A stretch of DNA of 64,000 nt from Paenibacillus methanolicus (lineage in GTDB: Bacteria; Bacillota; Bacilli; Paenibacillales; Paenibacillaceae): NCBI RefSeq assembly GCF_008124765.1, contig NZ_VNHS01000002.1, forward strand, positions 124,001 through 188,000, in the 5' to 3' direction. Position numbers and translations under genes: made by a program. Of this stretch, positions 52,795-62,454 are shown one piece after another. The notes beneath the pieces are model-generated. The model ran no database searches, was not told the DNA's origin, and was given only the letters and a program-made list of their open reading frames with translations. How positions within the stretch are numbered: position 1 is the first letter of the stretch; each line of letters opens with the position of its first letter.

Positions 52795-54390
52795 TTATGA
52801 AACCGCGTCTTCCCTTACCGGTCCGCTCACGGGTGTTGCTTTAATGTACCACGTCTGCGCGTCGGTTACCTCGACCTGGACGAATTCGCCGATCCACTCT
52901 TTCGGGCCTTCGAAGTGAACCAGTTTGTTCGTCCGCGTCCGTCCGGCCAACACGTTCGCATTGTTCTTGCTCTCGCCTTCGACGAGTACTTCCACGATCT
53001 GCCCCTTCAGCTTCTCGTAGCTCTCCCGGCTCAGTTCCGACAGCAGGTCGTTCAGGCGATACAACCGTGCCTTTTTCACCTGCTCCGGCACGTTGTCCTC
53101 CATGCCCGCGGCCGGCGTGCCTTCGCGCGGCGAGTAGATGAACGTATACGCCATATCGAAGCCGACCTCGCGCACGAGCGACAGCGTGTCTTCGAACTGC
53201 TCGTCCGTCTCGCCCGGGAAGCCGACGATGATGTCGGAGGTCAGCACGACGTCCGGAATCGCCAGTTTGATTTTGCGAACCAGTTCCAGGAACGTCTCGC
53301 GGGAGTACTTTCGGCTCATCCGCTTCAAAATTTCCGTGCTGCCGGACTGCACCGGCAGGTGAATGTGCTCAACCAGGTTGCCGCGTTTCGCCAGCACCTC
53401 GATCAAGTGATCGTCGAAATCGCGCGGGTGGCTCGTCGTGAAACGGATGCGCGGGATGTTGATTTTGCGGATATCGTCCATCAAATCGCCGAAGCGGTAA
53501 TGAATGTCCTCGAAATCCTTGCCGTACGCGTTCACGTTCTGACCCAGCAGCGTAATTTCTTTGAATCCTTGACGCGCCAAGTCGCGCACTTCGGCGATCA
53601 CATCTTCCGGCCTGCGGCTCCGTTCCTTGCCACGCGTGTACGGCACGATGCAGTAGGTACAGAACTTGTCGCAGCCGTACATAATATTCACCCACGCCCG
53701 CATGCCTTCGCGCTTCTTCGGCATGTTCTCGATAATGTCGCCTTCCTTCGACCACACCTCGACGACGAGCTCCTTGCTGAACAAGGCCGTCTGGATCAAA
53801 TGCGGGAGACGATGAATGTTATGCGTGCCGAAAATAATGTCCACGAACGCGTGCTTCTGCAGAATTCGGGCCACGACCGATTCTTCCTGCGACATGCAAC
53901 CGCACACGCCGAGAATCAAATCCGGCTTCTCTCGCTTCAGATGCTTCAGGTGGCCAAGCTCGCCGAATACCTTGTCCTCCGCATTCTCGCGGATCGCGCA
54001 TGTATTCAGCAGAATGACGTCCGCCTGTCTACGGTCCTCGGTGGCCGTATAGCCCATTTGCTCGAACAGGCCCTTCATGACCTCCGTGTCATGCTCGTTC
54101 ATCTGACAGCCGTATGTATAGATCAGATAATATTTATTCGCCCCAATCGACCGCAAGTCTTCGGGAATCGTATAGTCGTAATGGACTTGGATCTCTTCTT
54201 TGCCGCGTTTCTTCTCGTCTTTCAGGCTTGGCGCGGAATTGATCGTAATCTCCCTGCCGCTAATACGGTAGGTCGTATGACCGTCCTCTTCCTTCACCAC
54301 TTTGGCGCCCGAAAAATCGAAGTATTTCGCGTAGTCCTTCTCGCCCTTGACGGCTTTCAAATCGGGTGAGCTGTCGTTCTCTCTCTTCAT
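52795..54390 (-). CDS. miaB: tRNA-2-methylthio-N6-dimethylallyladenosine synthase
   Basis: MiaB adds the methylthio group to i6A37 in tRNA. The 531-residue protein has an N-terminal UPF0004 domain with three cluster cysteines ([26 protein letters not shown]), the radical SAM motif CDKFCTYC and a C-terminal TRAM domain ([20 protein letters not shown]). An acidic and basic 70-residue N-terminal extension is usual in Bacilli. The ATG at 54390 has AAAGGAAG upstream. Confidence 0.93.
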   Translation of the reverse strand: MKRENDSSPDLKAVKGEKDYAKYFDFSGAKVVKEEDGHTTYRISGREITINSAPSLKDEKKRGKEEIQVHYDYTIPEDLRSIGANKYYLIYTYGCQMNEHDTEVMKGLFEQMGYTATEDRRQADVILLNTCAIRENAEDKVFGELGHLKHLKREKPDLILGVCGCMSQEESVVARILQKHAFVDIIFGTHNIHRLPHLIQTALFSKELVVEVWSKEGDIIENMPKKREGMRAWVNIMYGCDKFCTYCIVPYTRGKERSRRPEDVIAEVRDLARQGFKEITLLGQNVNAYGKDFEDIHYRFGDLMDDIRKINIPRIRFTTSHPRDFDDHLIEVLAKRGNLVEHIHLPVQSGSTEILKRMSRKYSRETFLELVRKIKLAIPDVVLTSDIIVGFPGETDEQFEDTLSLVREVGFDMAYTFIYSPREGTPAAGMEDNVPEQVKKARLYRLNDLLSELSRESYEKLKGQIVEVLVEGESKNNANVLAGRTRTNKLVHFEGPKEWIGEFVQVEVTDAQTWYIKATPVSGPVREDAVS

Positions 54391-54570
54391 CTGAGCTTCA
54401 CTTCCTTTGGCGCGCGGCGCAGGCTGCCGCAAGTCTTCTTTCATCCCAGTAGAAAAAATGCAAGCGCAATCCAATACGATATTATAGCACTATCGCATTT
54501 ACATATCCAACCGAAAATATAATATGCCCCATGAAAATACGACGTGCCTCCGCGCGCTTTCGTGAAATGC

Positions 54571-54609
54571 AAAACTCCCGCCGCTGCCGTCGCGGGCAGT
54601 TGCGGGAGT
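54571..54609 (-). terminator. intrinsic terminator after pduL
   Basis: On the minus strand ACTCCCGCaaCTGCC pairs with GGCAGcGGCGGGAGT, followed by TTTT. Confidence 0.8.
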
Positions 54610-54637
54610 ATAAGCAAGTCCATATAAGAAGGAGCCG

Positions 54638-55207
54638 TTAACCGATAATCTCGGCCATGTCGCCCGTCTTGGCGCCGGCCGCGTTCGCTTCATCGGTATC
54701 GATATGCATATCGAGGGCGAACTCCGGCGACACGCGCGCGATGACGTTCTCCAACACAAGACCGCGCTCGCCTTGTAGGCGAACCGTCAGGTGCTGCTTG
54801 TCCGCGATGCCGAAGCGCTCCGCGTCGTCCGTGTGGAAGTGAATATGGCGGGCTGCCACGATCACGCCTTCCGAGATCGTCACTTCGCCTGCCGGTCCTT
54901 TGAGCGTGATGCCCGGCGTGCCTTCAATATTGCCGGATTCGCGTACGGGCGGGTTGACGCCTAGCGCGAACGCATCCGTGCGCGATACTTCGAGCTGCGT
55001 CGCTTTGCGAGCGGGTCCGAGAATACGCACTTTCGGGAACGTGCCTTTCGGTCCGATGACGGCAACCTGTTCATTCGCCGCATATTGGCCGGGCTGGGAT
55101 AACGGCTTCATCTCCGTTAATTGCGCGCCTTCGCCGAAGAGCACCTCCACGTGCTCCTGCGAGAGGTGAATGTGCCTGGCGGATACGCCTACCGGTACGA
55201 GTTTCAT
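54638..55207 (-). CDS. pduL: phosphate propanoyltransferase (PduL)
   Basis: PduL exchanges acyl-CoA and acyl-phosphate. The 189-residue protein begins VPVGVSARHIHLS and has the second zinc motif AARHIHFHTDD, so both His-x-His metal sites are intact. It lacks an N-terminal microcompartment-targeting peptide and should be cytosolic. Several ATGs lie after GGAAAGG (55219, 55216, 55207); the last, matching the family start, was taken. It stands downstream of korAB but is separated from korB by an element I repeat. Confidence 0.85.
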   Translation of the reverse strand: MKLVPVGVSARHIHLSQEHVEVLFGEGAQLTEMKPLSQPGQYAANEQVAVIGPKGTFPKVRILGPARKATQLEVSRTDAFALGVNPPVRESGNIEGTPGITLKGPAGEVTISEGVIVAARHIHFHTDDAERFGIADKQHLTVRLQGERGLVLENVIARVSPEFALDMHIDTDEANAAGAKTGDMAEIIG

Positions 55208-55258
55208 TCCATTCATCATCCTTTCCAATCCATCTCCGTACTCTAACTGTGTCCAAAC

Positions 55259-55355
55259 CAAGGTGAAACGGCTGCGCCGTCTTATGCGGCGCAGCGCGTT
55301 ACATTCCGGAGAAATACAAGATGATTGATATGCGTAAAACATATAAAACCTTGTA
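55259..55355 (-). repeat. element I, copy D
   Basis: On the minus strand TACAAG...CTTGTATTTCTCCGGAATG is followed by the second hairpin (GCGCTGCGCCGC/GCGGCGCAGC) and ends GTTTCACCTTGG. The TA is intact only on one side. It lies between korB and pduL. Confidence 0.8.
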
Positions 55356-55406
55356 TTTGCATCAAAAGGCATACGGCCCAATCGGCCCGTATGCCCCTGG
55401 CGAGTC

Positions 55407-56273
55407 TTATTTAAACTCTGCAAGCAGTTTCTCGAACTGATCCTGCGAAAGCTGGATGTCTTGATTAGCCAAGCCTTGCTCTTGGAAGCCGGCGACGAGA
55501 TTCTCATACGATTGACGTTCCTTATTCTGATAAATCAATCCTGTAAGCATGCCGTTCGTTTCCATAATCTTGTTCATCGCGGCCATCCGGTTCGTTGGAT
55601 CGTAATCCGGGAACTGATCCAGGTTGACGATGTTCTCTTTGAACCAGTCGTACGTATTTACTTTGTTGAATGTCACGCAAGGGCTGAATACGTTGATCAG
55701 CGAGAAACCTTTATGGTTCAAGCCTGCCTCGATTAGCGCCGTCAGCTGCTTCAGATCGCTCGAGAACGACTGCGCCACGAATGTCGCGCCCGCCGACATC
55801 GCAATCTCGAGCGGCGATAGCGTTGTCTCGATGGAGCCTTCCGGCGTCGATTTCGTCTTGAAGCCTTCCGCGCTGCGCGGGGATGTTTGACCCTTGGTTA
55901 ATCCATAAATTTGATTATCCATGACGATATACGTAATGTCAAGGTTACGACGGATCGCATGGACGGTGTGCCCCATGCCGATCGCGAAGCCGTCGCCGTC
56001 GCCGCCCGATGCGATGACGGTCAGCTCGCGGTTCGCCAGCTTGACGCCCTGCGCGATTGGCAGCGCGCGTCCGTGGATGCCGTGCAAACCGTAAGCGTTA
56101 ATATAACCGGAGATCCGGCCCGAGCAGCCAATGCCCGAAATGACCGCGAGCTGCTCCGGTTCCAGACCGACGTTCGCCGCAGCCCGTTGAATCGCCGCTT
56201 GCACGGAGAAGTCGCCGCACCCCGGACACCAGTTCGGCTTGACGTTGTTGCGAAACTCTTTAAATGTAGCCAT
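55407..56273 (-). CDS. korB: 2-oxoacid:ferredoxin oxidoreductase beta subunit
   Basis: The 288-residue thiamine-diphosphate subunit has the N-terminal WCPGCGDFSVQAA cluster cysteines, the GDG...N metal-diphosphate motif in SGGDGDGFAIGMGH, and DNQIYGLTKGQTSPRS. It decarboxylates a 2-oxoacid (2-oxoglutarate or pyruvate) and passes electrons to ferredoxin. Its ATG follows the TAG of korA without a gap. Confidence 0.9.
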   Translation of the reverse strand: MATFKEFRNNVKPNWCPGCGDFSVQAAIQRAAANVGLEPEQLAVISGIGCSGRISGYINAYGLHGIHGRALPIAQGVKLANRELTVIASGGDGDGFAIGMGHTVHAIRRNLDITYIVMDNQIYGLTKGQTSPRSAEGFKTKSTPEGSIETTLSPLEIAMSAGATFVAQSFSSDLKQLTALIEAGLNHKGFSLINVFSPCVTFNKVNTYDWFKENIVNLDQFPDYDPTNRMAAMNKIMETNGMLTGLIYQNKERQSYENLVAGFQEQGLANQDIQLSQDQFEKLLAEFK

Positions 56274-58013
56274 CTAGTTCAACTCCTTGCAAGCTTTGTA
56301 CACTTCGGAAGGCAGGAACGGGTTGCCGTCGTACTTTAGCACGCTTTCGATTTTGTCGGCGCCGCCCGCATGCAGCTTCACTTGCGCCGCCAGCTGAGCC
56401 GTCGCGTTATTCTCCAGCACGACGACCTTCTTCGCTTTATTCAGTTCCGCTTTGACGATGTCAGTCGGGAACGGGTGAATTTGTCGGATCGTGATGTGGT
56501 TGGATGTAATGCCTTCACCGACCAGACGGCTGCGCGCCTCGTCGATCGTGCCGCCCGTGGAACCCATGCCGATGATGAGCAGGTCCGCTTGCGCGTTCGG
56601 CGAATCGGCGCGTACCGCGTCGCGGATGACCAGGCCGTCCAGCTTCGTCAAACGCTTATCCATCATGCGTTGACGGTTGCCGGCGTTCTCGGACGGTCGA
56701 CCCGTCTCGTCATGCTCGACGCCGGTCACGTGGTGAAGGCCGTGCTTGTCGCCCGGAATGACGCGAGGCGATACGCCGTCTGCCGTCAGCTCATAACGCT
56801 TGAAGAGCTGATGCTGCTCGAGTTCGGACAACTCGCTCTCTCGGACCAGCTTGCCGCGGTTGATCACGATTTTGTCCAGGCTCAACTCCTCGCAGGACTG
56901 TTTGCCCAAGGACAGTTGAAGGTCGGTCATCACGATAACCGGCACTTGATACTGCTCGGAAAGGTTGAACGCTTCGATCATGTCGTAGAAGCAATCTTCG
57001 ATCGAGGCAGGCGCGATGACGATCTTCGGAATCTCGCCGTGCGTGCCATATACCATCGCGTTCAAGTCGGACTGCTCCTGCTTCGTAGGCAGACCGGTGG
57101 ACGGACCGCCGCGCTGCGTATTCACGATGACGAGCGGCGTCTCGGTCATGCCCGCGAGGCCGATCGCCTCCATCATGAGGGCCAAACCGGGTCCGGCCGA
57201 TGCCGTCATCGTACGAACGCCCGCGTAGTTCGCGCCGATCGCCATCGTGACTGCCGCAATCTCGTCTTCGGTCTGAACGACCGTGCCGCCGAACTTCGGC
57301 AGTTTCTTAATGAGGTATTCCATAATTTCGGAGGCCGGCGTGATCGGATAGGCAGACATGAGCCGGCAGCCCGCCGCGACGGAACCGAGACCGATCGCTT
57401 CGTTCCCGATCATGAACAGCTTTTGCTTGCCATCCGCTTCATCCAGCTTGAAGGCGTCCAGCGGTCCGCCTGCTTGCTCCAGGACGAACTCCGCGCCGCG
57501 CTTAACCGCTTCGACGTTCTTCTCGACGATCGCCGGGCCTTTGCGTCCGAACTCTTCTTCCACCGCTTTGTTGAATACTTCGAGGGGCAGTCCAAGCAGC
57601 GCCCAGGACGCGCCCGATGCCACCATGTTCTTCATGAGCGAGGTGCCGAGCTCCTCGGCGATCTTCGTGATCGGTACCGCGAACAGTTGCGCGTTGACCG
57701 TCTCGGGAAGAACGGGGTTAAACTTCGCATCCGCCACGACGACTCCGCCCGGACGGAGTTCATGGGCGTTGAGATCGATACTCTCTTGGTCGAATGCGAC
57801 CAGAATATCCAAGTCGTCGGAAATCGCCCGAATCGGATGCGTGCTGATCCGGATCTTGTTATTCGTATGCCCGCCTTTGATGCGGGACGAGAAATGACGG
57901 TAACCGTACAGATAATAGCCCAACCGGTTAAGAGCGGTCGAGAAAATGCGATCCGTACTTTCTACTCCTTCCCCCTGTTGTCCTCCGATCTTCCAAGACA
58001 GCTGACTAATCAA
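56274..58013 (-). CDS. korA: 2-oxoacid:ferredoxin oxidoreductase alpha subunit (gamma-alpha fusion)
   Basis: The 579-residue protein fuses the gamma domain (WKIGGQQGEGVEST, about 1-190) to the alpha domain (GNEAIGLGSVAAGCRLMSAYPITPASE..., about 200-579). No separate ferredoxin (delta) subunit is encoded. GAGGAG abuts an ATG at 58022 but is nine bases from the TTG at 58013, which gives the usual family N-terminus ISQLSWKIGG; TTG was chosen. The 58014-58197 gap is AT-rich and holds the promoter region. Confidence 0.88.
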   Translation of the reverse strand: MISQLSWKIGGQQGEGVESTDRIFSTALNRLGYYLYGYRHFSSRIKGGHTNNKIRISTHPIRAISDDLDILVAFDQESIDLNAHELRPGGVVVADAKFNPVLPETVNAQLFAVPITKIAEELGTSLMKNMVASGASWALLGLPLEVFNKAVEEEFGRKGPAIVEKNVEAVKRGAEFVLEQAGGPLDAFKLDEADGKQKLFMIGNEAIGLGSVAAGCRLMSAYPITPASEIMEYLIKKLPKFGGTVVQTEDEIAAVTMAIGANYAGVRTMTASAGPGLALMMEAIGLAGMTETPLVIVNTQRGGPSTGLPTKQEQSDLNAMVYGTHGEIPKIVIAPASIEDCFYDMIEAFNLSEQYQVPVIVMTDLQLSLGKQSCEELSLDKIVINRGKLVRESELSELEQHQLFKRYELTADGVSPRVIPGDKHGLHHVTGVEHDETGRPSENAGNRQRMMDKRLTKLDGLVIRDAVRADSPNAQADLLIIGMGSTGGTIDEARSRLVGEGITSNHITIRQIHPFPTDIVKAELNKAKKVVVLENNATAQLAAQVKLHAGGADKIESVLKYDGNPFLPSEVYKACKELN

Positions 58014-58197
58014 ATGAAACATCTCCTCTTATTTGAACATACAAGCGATGAATGTTGGCCATAGTAATTTGGTGCATTTGTAAACAAAACAATATCTAAA
58101 TTCTATGACTGCTCCTGTTAAAATGCAAGGGATTATGCAATTTTATATATAACTGTTTTCAATCGAATTCATATCGGAACGAGATAAACGACGCGGC

Positions 58198-59151
58198 TTA
58201 GTTCGTCGCCGGAAGATGGTTTCGCAAGAAGCGAAACGCATTGTCTTTAAGGAATCCGGAGACCGTTTCCTCTTTATACAATTTATGAAGCGCTTCCCTA
58301 AACCTGTACAATTCGCCCGGATGCGCCAGACCGGTCACATGCGTATCGATGCCGTCGAAATCCGATCCCAGCATAATATGCGATTCTCCCCCCAATTCGC
58401 ACATGTGCTCGATATGCTTCACGCAATCGCTCACCGACGCATGGCCGTCTTGCACGATAAATTGCGGCACGTATGTAAATCCGATCCTTCCATCCATCGC
58501 GATGAGCGCGCGGATTTGATCGTCGGTCAAATTACGCGGATGGTCGCATAACGCTTTGACGTTGGAATGGGATGCGATCAGCGGTTTGCTAGTCGCGTCG
58601 GCCATGTCCCAGAACGACTTCTCGCTCAAATGCGACACATCCAATAGAATGCCCAGCCGGTTGCATTCCCGCACGAACTCCAGTCCTTTCCTCGTCAGAC
58701 CGCCTGCCCGTGGTTCCGTCGCGCCATCTGCTCCCCAATTCGCGTTGTTCCATGTCAATCCGCAAGCTCGTACGCCAAGCCGGAACAAAATCCGCAGCAT
58801 GGCCATGTCTCCTTGCAGTCCATCGGCGCCTTCGAGCGAGAGCAGCGCGCCTATACGGCCGGATTGCTCTGCAGTGTCCAGATCCCGTCTGGTCTGAATG
58901 AGCATCATATCGGGGTGCGCTAGCACTTTCTCATAAAATAGATCAATGCTCTTCAGTACCGGCTCCATGTTTTTGGAGATGGCGCTTGATATAAAAATCG
59001 CGAACGTCTGGAGCCCCGCTCCTGCTTCGCGCAGCCTAGTCAGCGTCACATCCAGCTTTCCCGAAGGATCGTGTTCGAACGATAACGTCTCATCGTCCAG
59101 CAGCTTCCATAATACATCGCAATGGAAATCCGCGCTTCTTCCTTGATTCAT
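58198..59151 (-). CDS. membrane dipeptidase-like M19 peptidase
   Basis: The 317-residue protein has the M19 (renal dipeptidase) metal ligands: DFHCDVLW at residues 8-15, the bridging Glu in LLSLEGADGL, DVSHLSEKSFWD and ASHSNVKAL, and GSDFDGID. No signal peptide is present, so it is cytosolic. It would cleave dipeptides, possibly from peptidoglycan turnover. AAGGAG precedes the ATG. The gene is typical of this locus in Paenibacillus relatives. Confidence 0.88.
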   Translation of the reverse strand: MNQGRSADFHCDVLWKLLDDETLSFEHDPSGKLDVTLTRLREAGAGLQTFAIFISSAISKNMEPVLKSIDLFYEKVLAHPDMMLIQTRRDLDTAEQSGRIGALLSLEGADGLQGDMAMLRILFRLGVRACGLTWNNANWGADGATEPRAGGLTRKGLEFVRECNRLGILLDVSHLSEKSFWDMADATSKPLIASHSNVKALCDHPRNLTDDQIRALIAMDGRIGFTYVPQFIVQDGHASVSDCVKHIEHMCELGGESHIMLGSDFDGIDTHVTGLAHPGELYRFREALHKLYKEETVSGFLKDNAFRFLRNHLPATN

Positions 59152-59195
59152 CTTCCTACGCTCCTTCGCCCTTCATCTACCGGCCGCGCTTCAAA

Positions 59196-59234
59196 CAAGA
59201 TGATGGATAAGCAAGAAATTTATAAACCCTTGTA
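59196..59234 (-). repeat. element I, copy E (solo first half)
   Basis: On the minus strand TACAAGGG, TTTATAAATTTC and CATCTTGT form the 37-base first hairpin alone, between the spoVS terminator and the dipeptidase gene. The second hairpin is absent. Confidence 0.7.
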
Positions 59235-59243
59235 TTTCAAAGC

Positions 59244-59272
59244 AAAAAACCTGTCTACGGGGTAAACAGGTT
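59244..59272 (-). terminator. intrinsic terminator after spoVS
   Basis: On the minus strand AACCTGT-11-ACAGGTT is followed by T4 more. Confidence 0.8.
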
Positions 59273-59303
59273 CCATCGGAACACTCTTATATAGGCAGCA
59301 CCG

Positions 59304-59564
59304 CTATCTTGGCTCGACGATGAGCTTAATGGCAGTGCGGTCTTCTCCATCTATAACGATGTCGGTAAAAGCCGGGATGCAAATTAAATCGACGCCGCTT
59401 GGCGCCACGAATCCGCGAGCGATGGCAACTGCCTTTATGGCTTGATTCAACGCACCAGCCCCGATTGCCTGCAATTCAGCCGCGCCGCGCTCACGAAGGA
59501 CGCCCGCCAGCGCTCCTGCTACGGAATTTGGATTGGACTTTGCTGAAACTTTTAAGACTTCCAT
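59304..59564 (-). CDS. spoVS: stage V sporulation protein S
   Basis: The 86-residue SpoVS protein (MEVLKVSAKSNPNSVAGALA, then QAIGAGALNQAIKAVAIARG) is of the invariant family size. In Bacillus it is needed for spore coat and cortex progression and acts as an Alba-like protein. GAGGAGG precedes the ATG. A sigma-H-type promoter lies 48-75 bases upstream, and it has its own terminator. Confidence 0.95.
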   Translation of the reverse strand: MEVLKVSAKSNPNSVAGALAGVLRERGAAELQAIGAGALNQAIKAVAIARGFVAPSGVDLICIPAFTDIVIDGEDRTAIKLIVEPR

Positions 59565-59611
59565 GAAAAAGTACCTCCTCGGGAAAGATGGATGAATACC
59601 ACTATTTAGAT

Positions 59612-59639
59612 AGTATTCGAGAGAAGCAATAAAATTCCT
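59612..59639 (-). promoter_or_regulatory. probable sigma-H promoter of spoVS
   Basis: On the minus strand AGGAATT (-35) and CGAATACT (-10) are 13 bases apart, matching the sigma-H pattern known for Bacillus spoVS. The perfect dyad ACTATttagATAGT (59601-59614) follows the -10 box and overlaps the expected transcription start. Confidence 0.6.
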
Positions 59640-59719
59640 TCTTTCTGGCCGGGAGTTTGCAAAGTCTTCCGAATTGCGAGAATTTTCGTATATTCTATTT
59701 TGAGCTGCTATAGCCTTGC

Positions 59720-60514
59720 TTACATCATCATAAGATCGGTCTCGGTCAAACGGATTTTTTGGATCCGCTTCGCTTTGCCCGTGGCATCGTCCAGATCAAC
59801 CAACACGGCATGGAAATGCCAGTCGCCTTCATCTACCACGAATCGAACCGGCAGTTGCGTCTTGAACTTGTGCAGCACCGCCGTCCGCTCCATGCCGAGC
59901 ACGCCGTTAATCGGTCCGCACATGCCGACGTCAGTCAAATACGCCGTACCTTCCGGCAAAATACGGTCATCGTTCGTCTGAACATGCGTATGCGTGCCAA
60001 CCACCAAAGACGCGCGTCCGTCCAAATGCCAGCCCATGGCGATCTTCTCGGACGTGGCTTCCGCATGGAAATCGACGAGAATGCATTTCGTTCTCTGCCG
60101 CAATTGTTCGATCAACTCATCCGCCTTTGCGAAAGGGCAGTCGATCGCCGGCAGAAACGTACGGCCCTGCAAGTTGACGATGGCAAGTTCCTTGCCGCCT
60201 GCTTTAATGATCATCGCGCCTTGTCCCGGCGCGCCTGCCGGAAAATTCGCCGGACGAACCAGTCGCTGCTGTTCATCGATCCACTCGAATATCTCTTTAT
60301 TGTCCCATGTATGGTTGCCCATCGTAATGCCGTGCACGCCCGCATCCAGCAGTTCCTTCACGATCGCCGCCGTAATGCCGCGGCCAGCAGCCGCGTTCTC
60401 GCCATTGGCGATAATGATGTGCGGATTATATTTGGACTTCAAAGCAGGCAGCGCCTTCTTCACGGCCGCGCGGCCCACGCTTCCCACGATATCCCCGATG
60501 AATAACACGTTCAT
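59720..60514 (-). CDS. ymdB: YmdB metallophosphodiesterase
   Basis: The 264-residue phosphodiesterase has the metal-ligand motifs FIGDIVG (Asp8), ANGENAAAG, GNHTWDN and GTHTHVQTND. In Bacillus YmdB hydrolyses 2',3'-cyclic nucleotides and controls biofilm versus motility. GAGGT precedes the ATG. It follows rny and precedes spoVS as in Bacillus, with a hairpin between rny and ymdB. Confidence 0.92.
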   Translation of the reverse strand: MNVLFIGDIVGSVGRAAVKKALPALKSKYNPHIIIANGENAAAGRGITAAIVKELLDAGVHGITMGNHTWDNKEIFEWIDEQQRLVRPANFPAGAPGQGAMIIKAGGKELAIVNLQGRTFLPAIDCPFAKADELIEQLRQRTKCILVDFHAEATSEKIAMGWHLDGRASLVVGTHTHVQTNDDRILPEGTAYLTDVGMCGPINGVLGMERTAVLHKFKTQLPVRFVVDEGDWHFHAVLVDLDDATGKAKRIQKIRLTETDLMMM

Positions 60515-60563
60515 GTTTCGTACCTCGTTTCATGTGCTCTTTCTTTCGTCCCCAGAAAATCCG

Positions 60564-60589
60564 AAAAGTGGCTGCATCGCAGCCACTTT
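60564..60589 (-). terminator. hairpin between rny and ymdB
   Basis: AAAGTGGCTGC-3-GCAGCCACTTT has nearly perfect arms and a short T run on the minus strand; probably a partial terminator. Confidence 0.65.
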
Positions 60590-60610
60590 CAGCAATTCAT
60601 GCGTATTCGA

Positions 60611-62152
60611 TTACTTCGCGTATTCGACCGCGCGCGTTTCCCGAATAACCGTGACCTTGATGTGACCCGGATAATCGAGCTCGCTTTCGATCTTCTTCGT
60701 AATATCCCGCGCCAGACGGAAGGCATCGGTATCGTCGATTTTGTCCGGCTGAACCATGACGCGAACTTCGCGTCCTGCTTGGATCGCATACGATTTCTCG
60801 ACGCCGTCGAACGATTCCGTAATATCTTCCAGCTTCTCCAGCCGCTTGATATACGTCTCCAGCGTTTCTCTTCTCGCTCCCGGACGGGCTGCCGACAAGG
60901 CATCCGCCGCGCCTACGAGCATCGCGATGACCGAAGTCGCTTCGCAATCGCCGTGGTGAGACGCAATACTGTTGATAACGACCGGATGTTCTTTGTATTT
61001 CTTCGCAAGCTCGACGCCGATCTCGACGTGGGAGCCTTCCACTTCATGGTCAAGCGCTTTGCCGATATCGTGCAGCAGACCCGCGCGCTTCGCGAGCGTA
61101 ATGTCTACGCCGAGCTCGGCAGCCATGAGGCCGGTCAAATAAGCAACCTCCATGGAATGCTTCAGCACGTTCTGGCCGTAGCTTGTCCGATAACGCAGAC
61201 GACCGAGAATTTTGATCAAATCCGGATGCAGGCCGTGTACGCCGACTTCAAATGTAGCTTGCTCGCCGTATTCGCGAATACGCTCGTCCACTTCACGGCG
61301 GGATTTCTCCACCATCTCTTCGATGCGAGCCGGGTGGATCCGGCCGTCCGCGACGAGTTTCTCCAGCGATGTACGGGCAATCTCGCGGCGAATTGGATCA
61401 AAGCCGGACAAGATGACCGCTTCCGGTGTATCGTCGATGATGAGATCGATACCGGTCAACGTTTCCAAAGCGCGAATATTGCGTCCTTCGCGACCGATAA
61501 TACGGCCTTTCATTTCCTCGTTCGGAAGCGCTACGACCGACACGGTCGTCTCCGCAACGTGGTCAGCCGCACAACGTTGAATGGCCAGCGAGATAATATC
61601 GCGCGCTTTTTTGTCCGCTTCTTCTTTCGCCTGCGATTCGATTTCCTTGATCATCTGAGCCGTCTCGTGCCGTACTTCTTGCTCGACGCTCTGGAGAATG
61701 ATCGTTTTGGCTTCTTCCATCGTCAGGTTCGAGATGCGCTCCAGTTCGCTTACTTGCTGCTTGTAGAGCGAATCGATTGTCTCTTGTGTCTCTTCGATCC
61801 GTTTCTCTTTGTTGGCGACTAGTTCTTCTTTGCGTTCCAGTGCTTCTATTTTCTTATCCAGCGACTCTTCTTTCTGTACGAGCCGTCGCTCTTGACGCTG
61901 TACCTCGTTACGACGTTCGCGAATGTCTCTCTCGGCCTCGGTACGGAGCTTGTGGACTTCGTCTTTCGCTTCGAGGACCGTTTCTTTCTTCAGCGCTTCC
62001 GCATCTTTGCGCGCGTTGTCAACGATTTGACCGGCGGCATGCTCAGCGCTTGAAATCTTGGCCTCGGCGAGTAACTTCCGAATATAATAGCCTAGTCCAA
62101 AGAAAATCAAGCCAACAAGGAGAATGATCAGAAGCCAGAGCCAGGTTGCCAT
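60611..62152 (-). CDS. rny: ribonuclease Y
   Basis: RNase Y is the membrane-anchored endonuclease that starts mRNA decay. The 513-residue protein has an N-terminal membrane helix (about 4-22), a long charged coiled coil (about 30-200), a KH domain ([15 protein letters not shown]) and an HD domain ([12 protein letters not shown]). GGAGGTG precedes the ATG. RicA, its modulator, is encoded in the same block. Confidence 0.95.
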   Translation of the reverse strand: MATWLWLLIILLVGLIFFGLGYYIRKLLAEAKISSAEHAAGQIVDNARKDAEALKKETVLEAKDEVHKLRTEAERDIRERRNEVQRQERRLVQKEESLDKKIEALERKEELVANKEKRIEETQETIDSLYKQQVSELERISNLTMEEAKTIILQSVEQEVRHETAQMIKEIESQAKEEADKKARDIISLAIQRCAADHVAETTVSVVALPNEEMKGRIIGREGRNIRALETLTGIDLIIDDTPEAVILSGFDPIRREIARTSLEKLVADGRIHPARIEEMVEKSRREVDERIREYGEQATFEVGVHGLHPDLIKILGRLRYRTSYGQNVLKHSMEVAYLTGLMAAELGVDITLAKRAGLLHDIGKALDHEVEGSHVEIGVELAKKYKEHPVVINSIASHHGDCEATSVIAMLVGAADALSAARPGARRETLETYIKRLEKLEDITESFDGVEKSYAIQAGREVRVMVQPDKIDDTDAFRLARDITKKIESELDYPGHIKVTVIRETRAVEYAK

Positions 62153-62220
62153 ATCTTTCTCACCTCCTCATTGCACCACCAAGGCATACGCCCGGGTAAG
62201 TTATTTGGTTTTCATTGAAA

Positions 62221-62316
62221 TACAAGAATTTATAAGTTTCACGCTTATAAAACAACTTGTATTTCTCCGGAACGAAACTTGCACCGCCATAGACGGCGAA
62301 GCCTTTTCGCCTTGTG
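62221..62316 (+). repeat. element I, copy F
   Basis: TA-CAAGAATTTATAAG...CTTATAAAACAACTTG-TA forms a near-perfect first hairpin (62223-62259). TTTCTCCGGAACGAAAC and a second hairpin (ACCGCC/GGCG) follow, ending TTTTCGCCTTG (62314). It lies in the 302-base gap between rny and recX, which holds nothing else except a small ATTTTATC/GATAAAAT dyad at about 62437-62456. Confidence 0.85.
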
Positions 62317-62454
62317 TTACGGTACTAGCCGGTTTTCATCCCGCTTCAACAATCATGTTTGGTGACGAAAATGATCGCTTCTACGAATCAATCTTTGGAA
62401 GGAAAATTGATTCATGATAAAGGAATACATCATTCATTTTATCTGTTGATAAAA

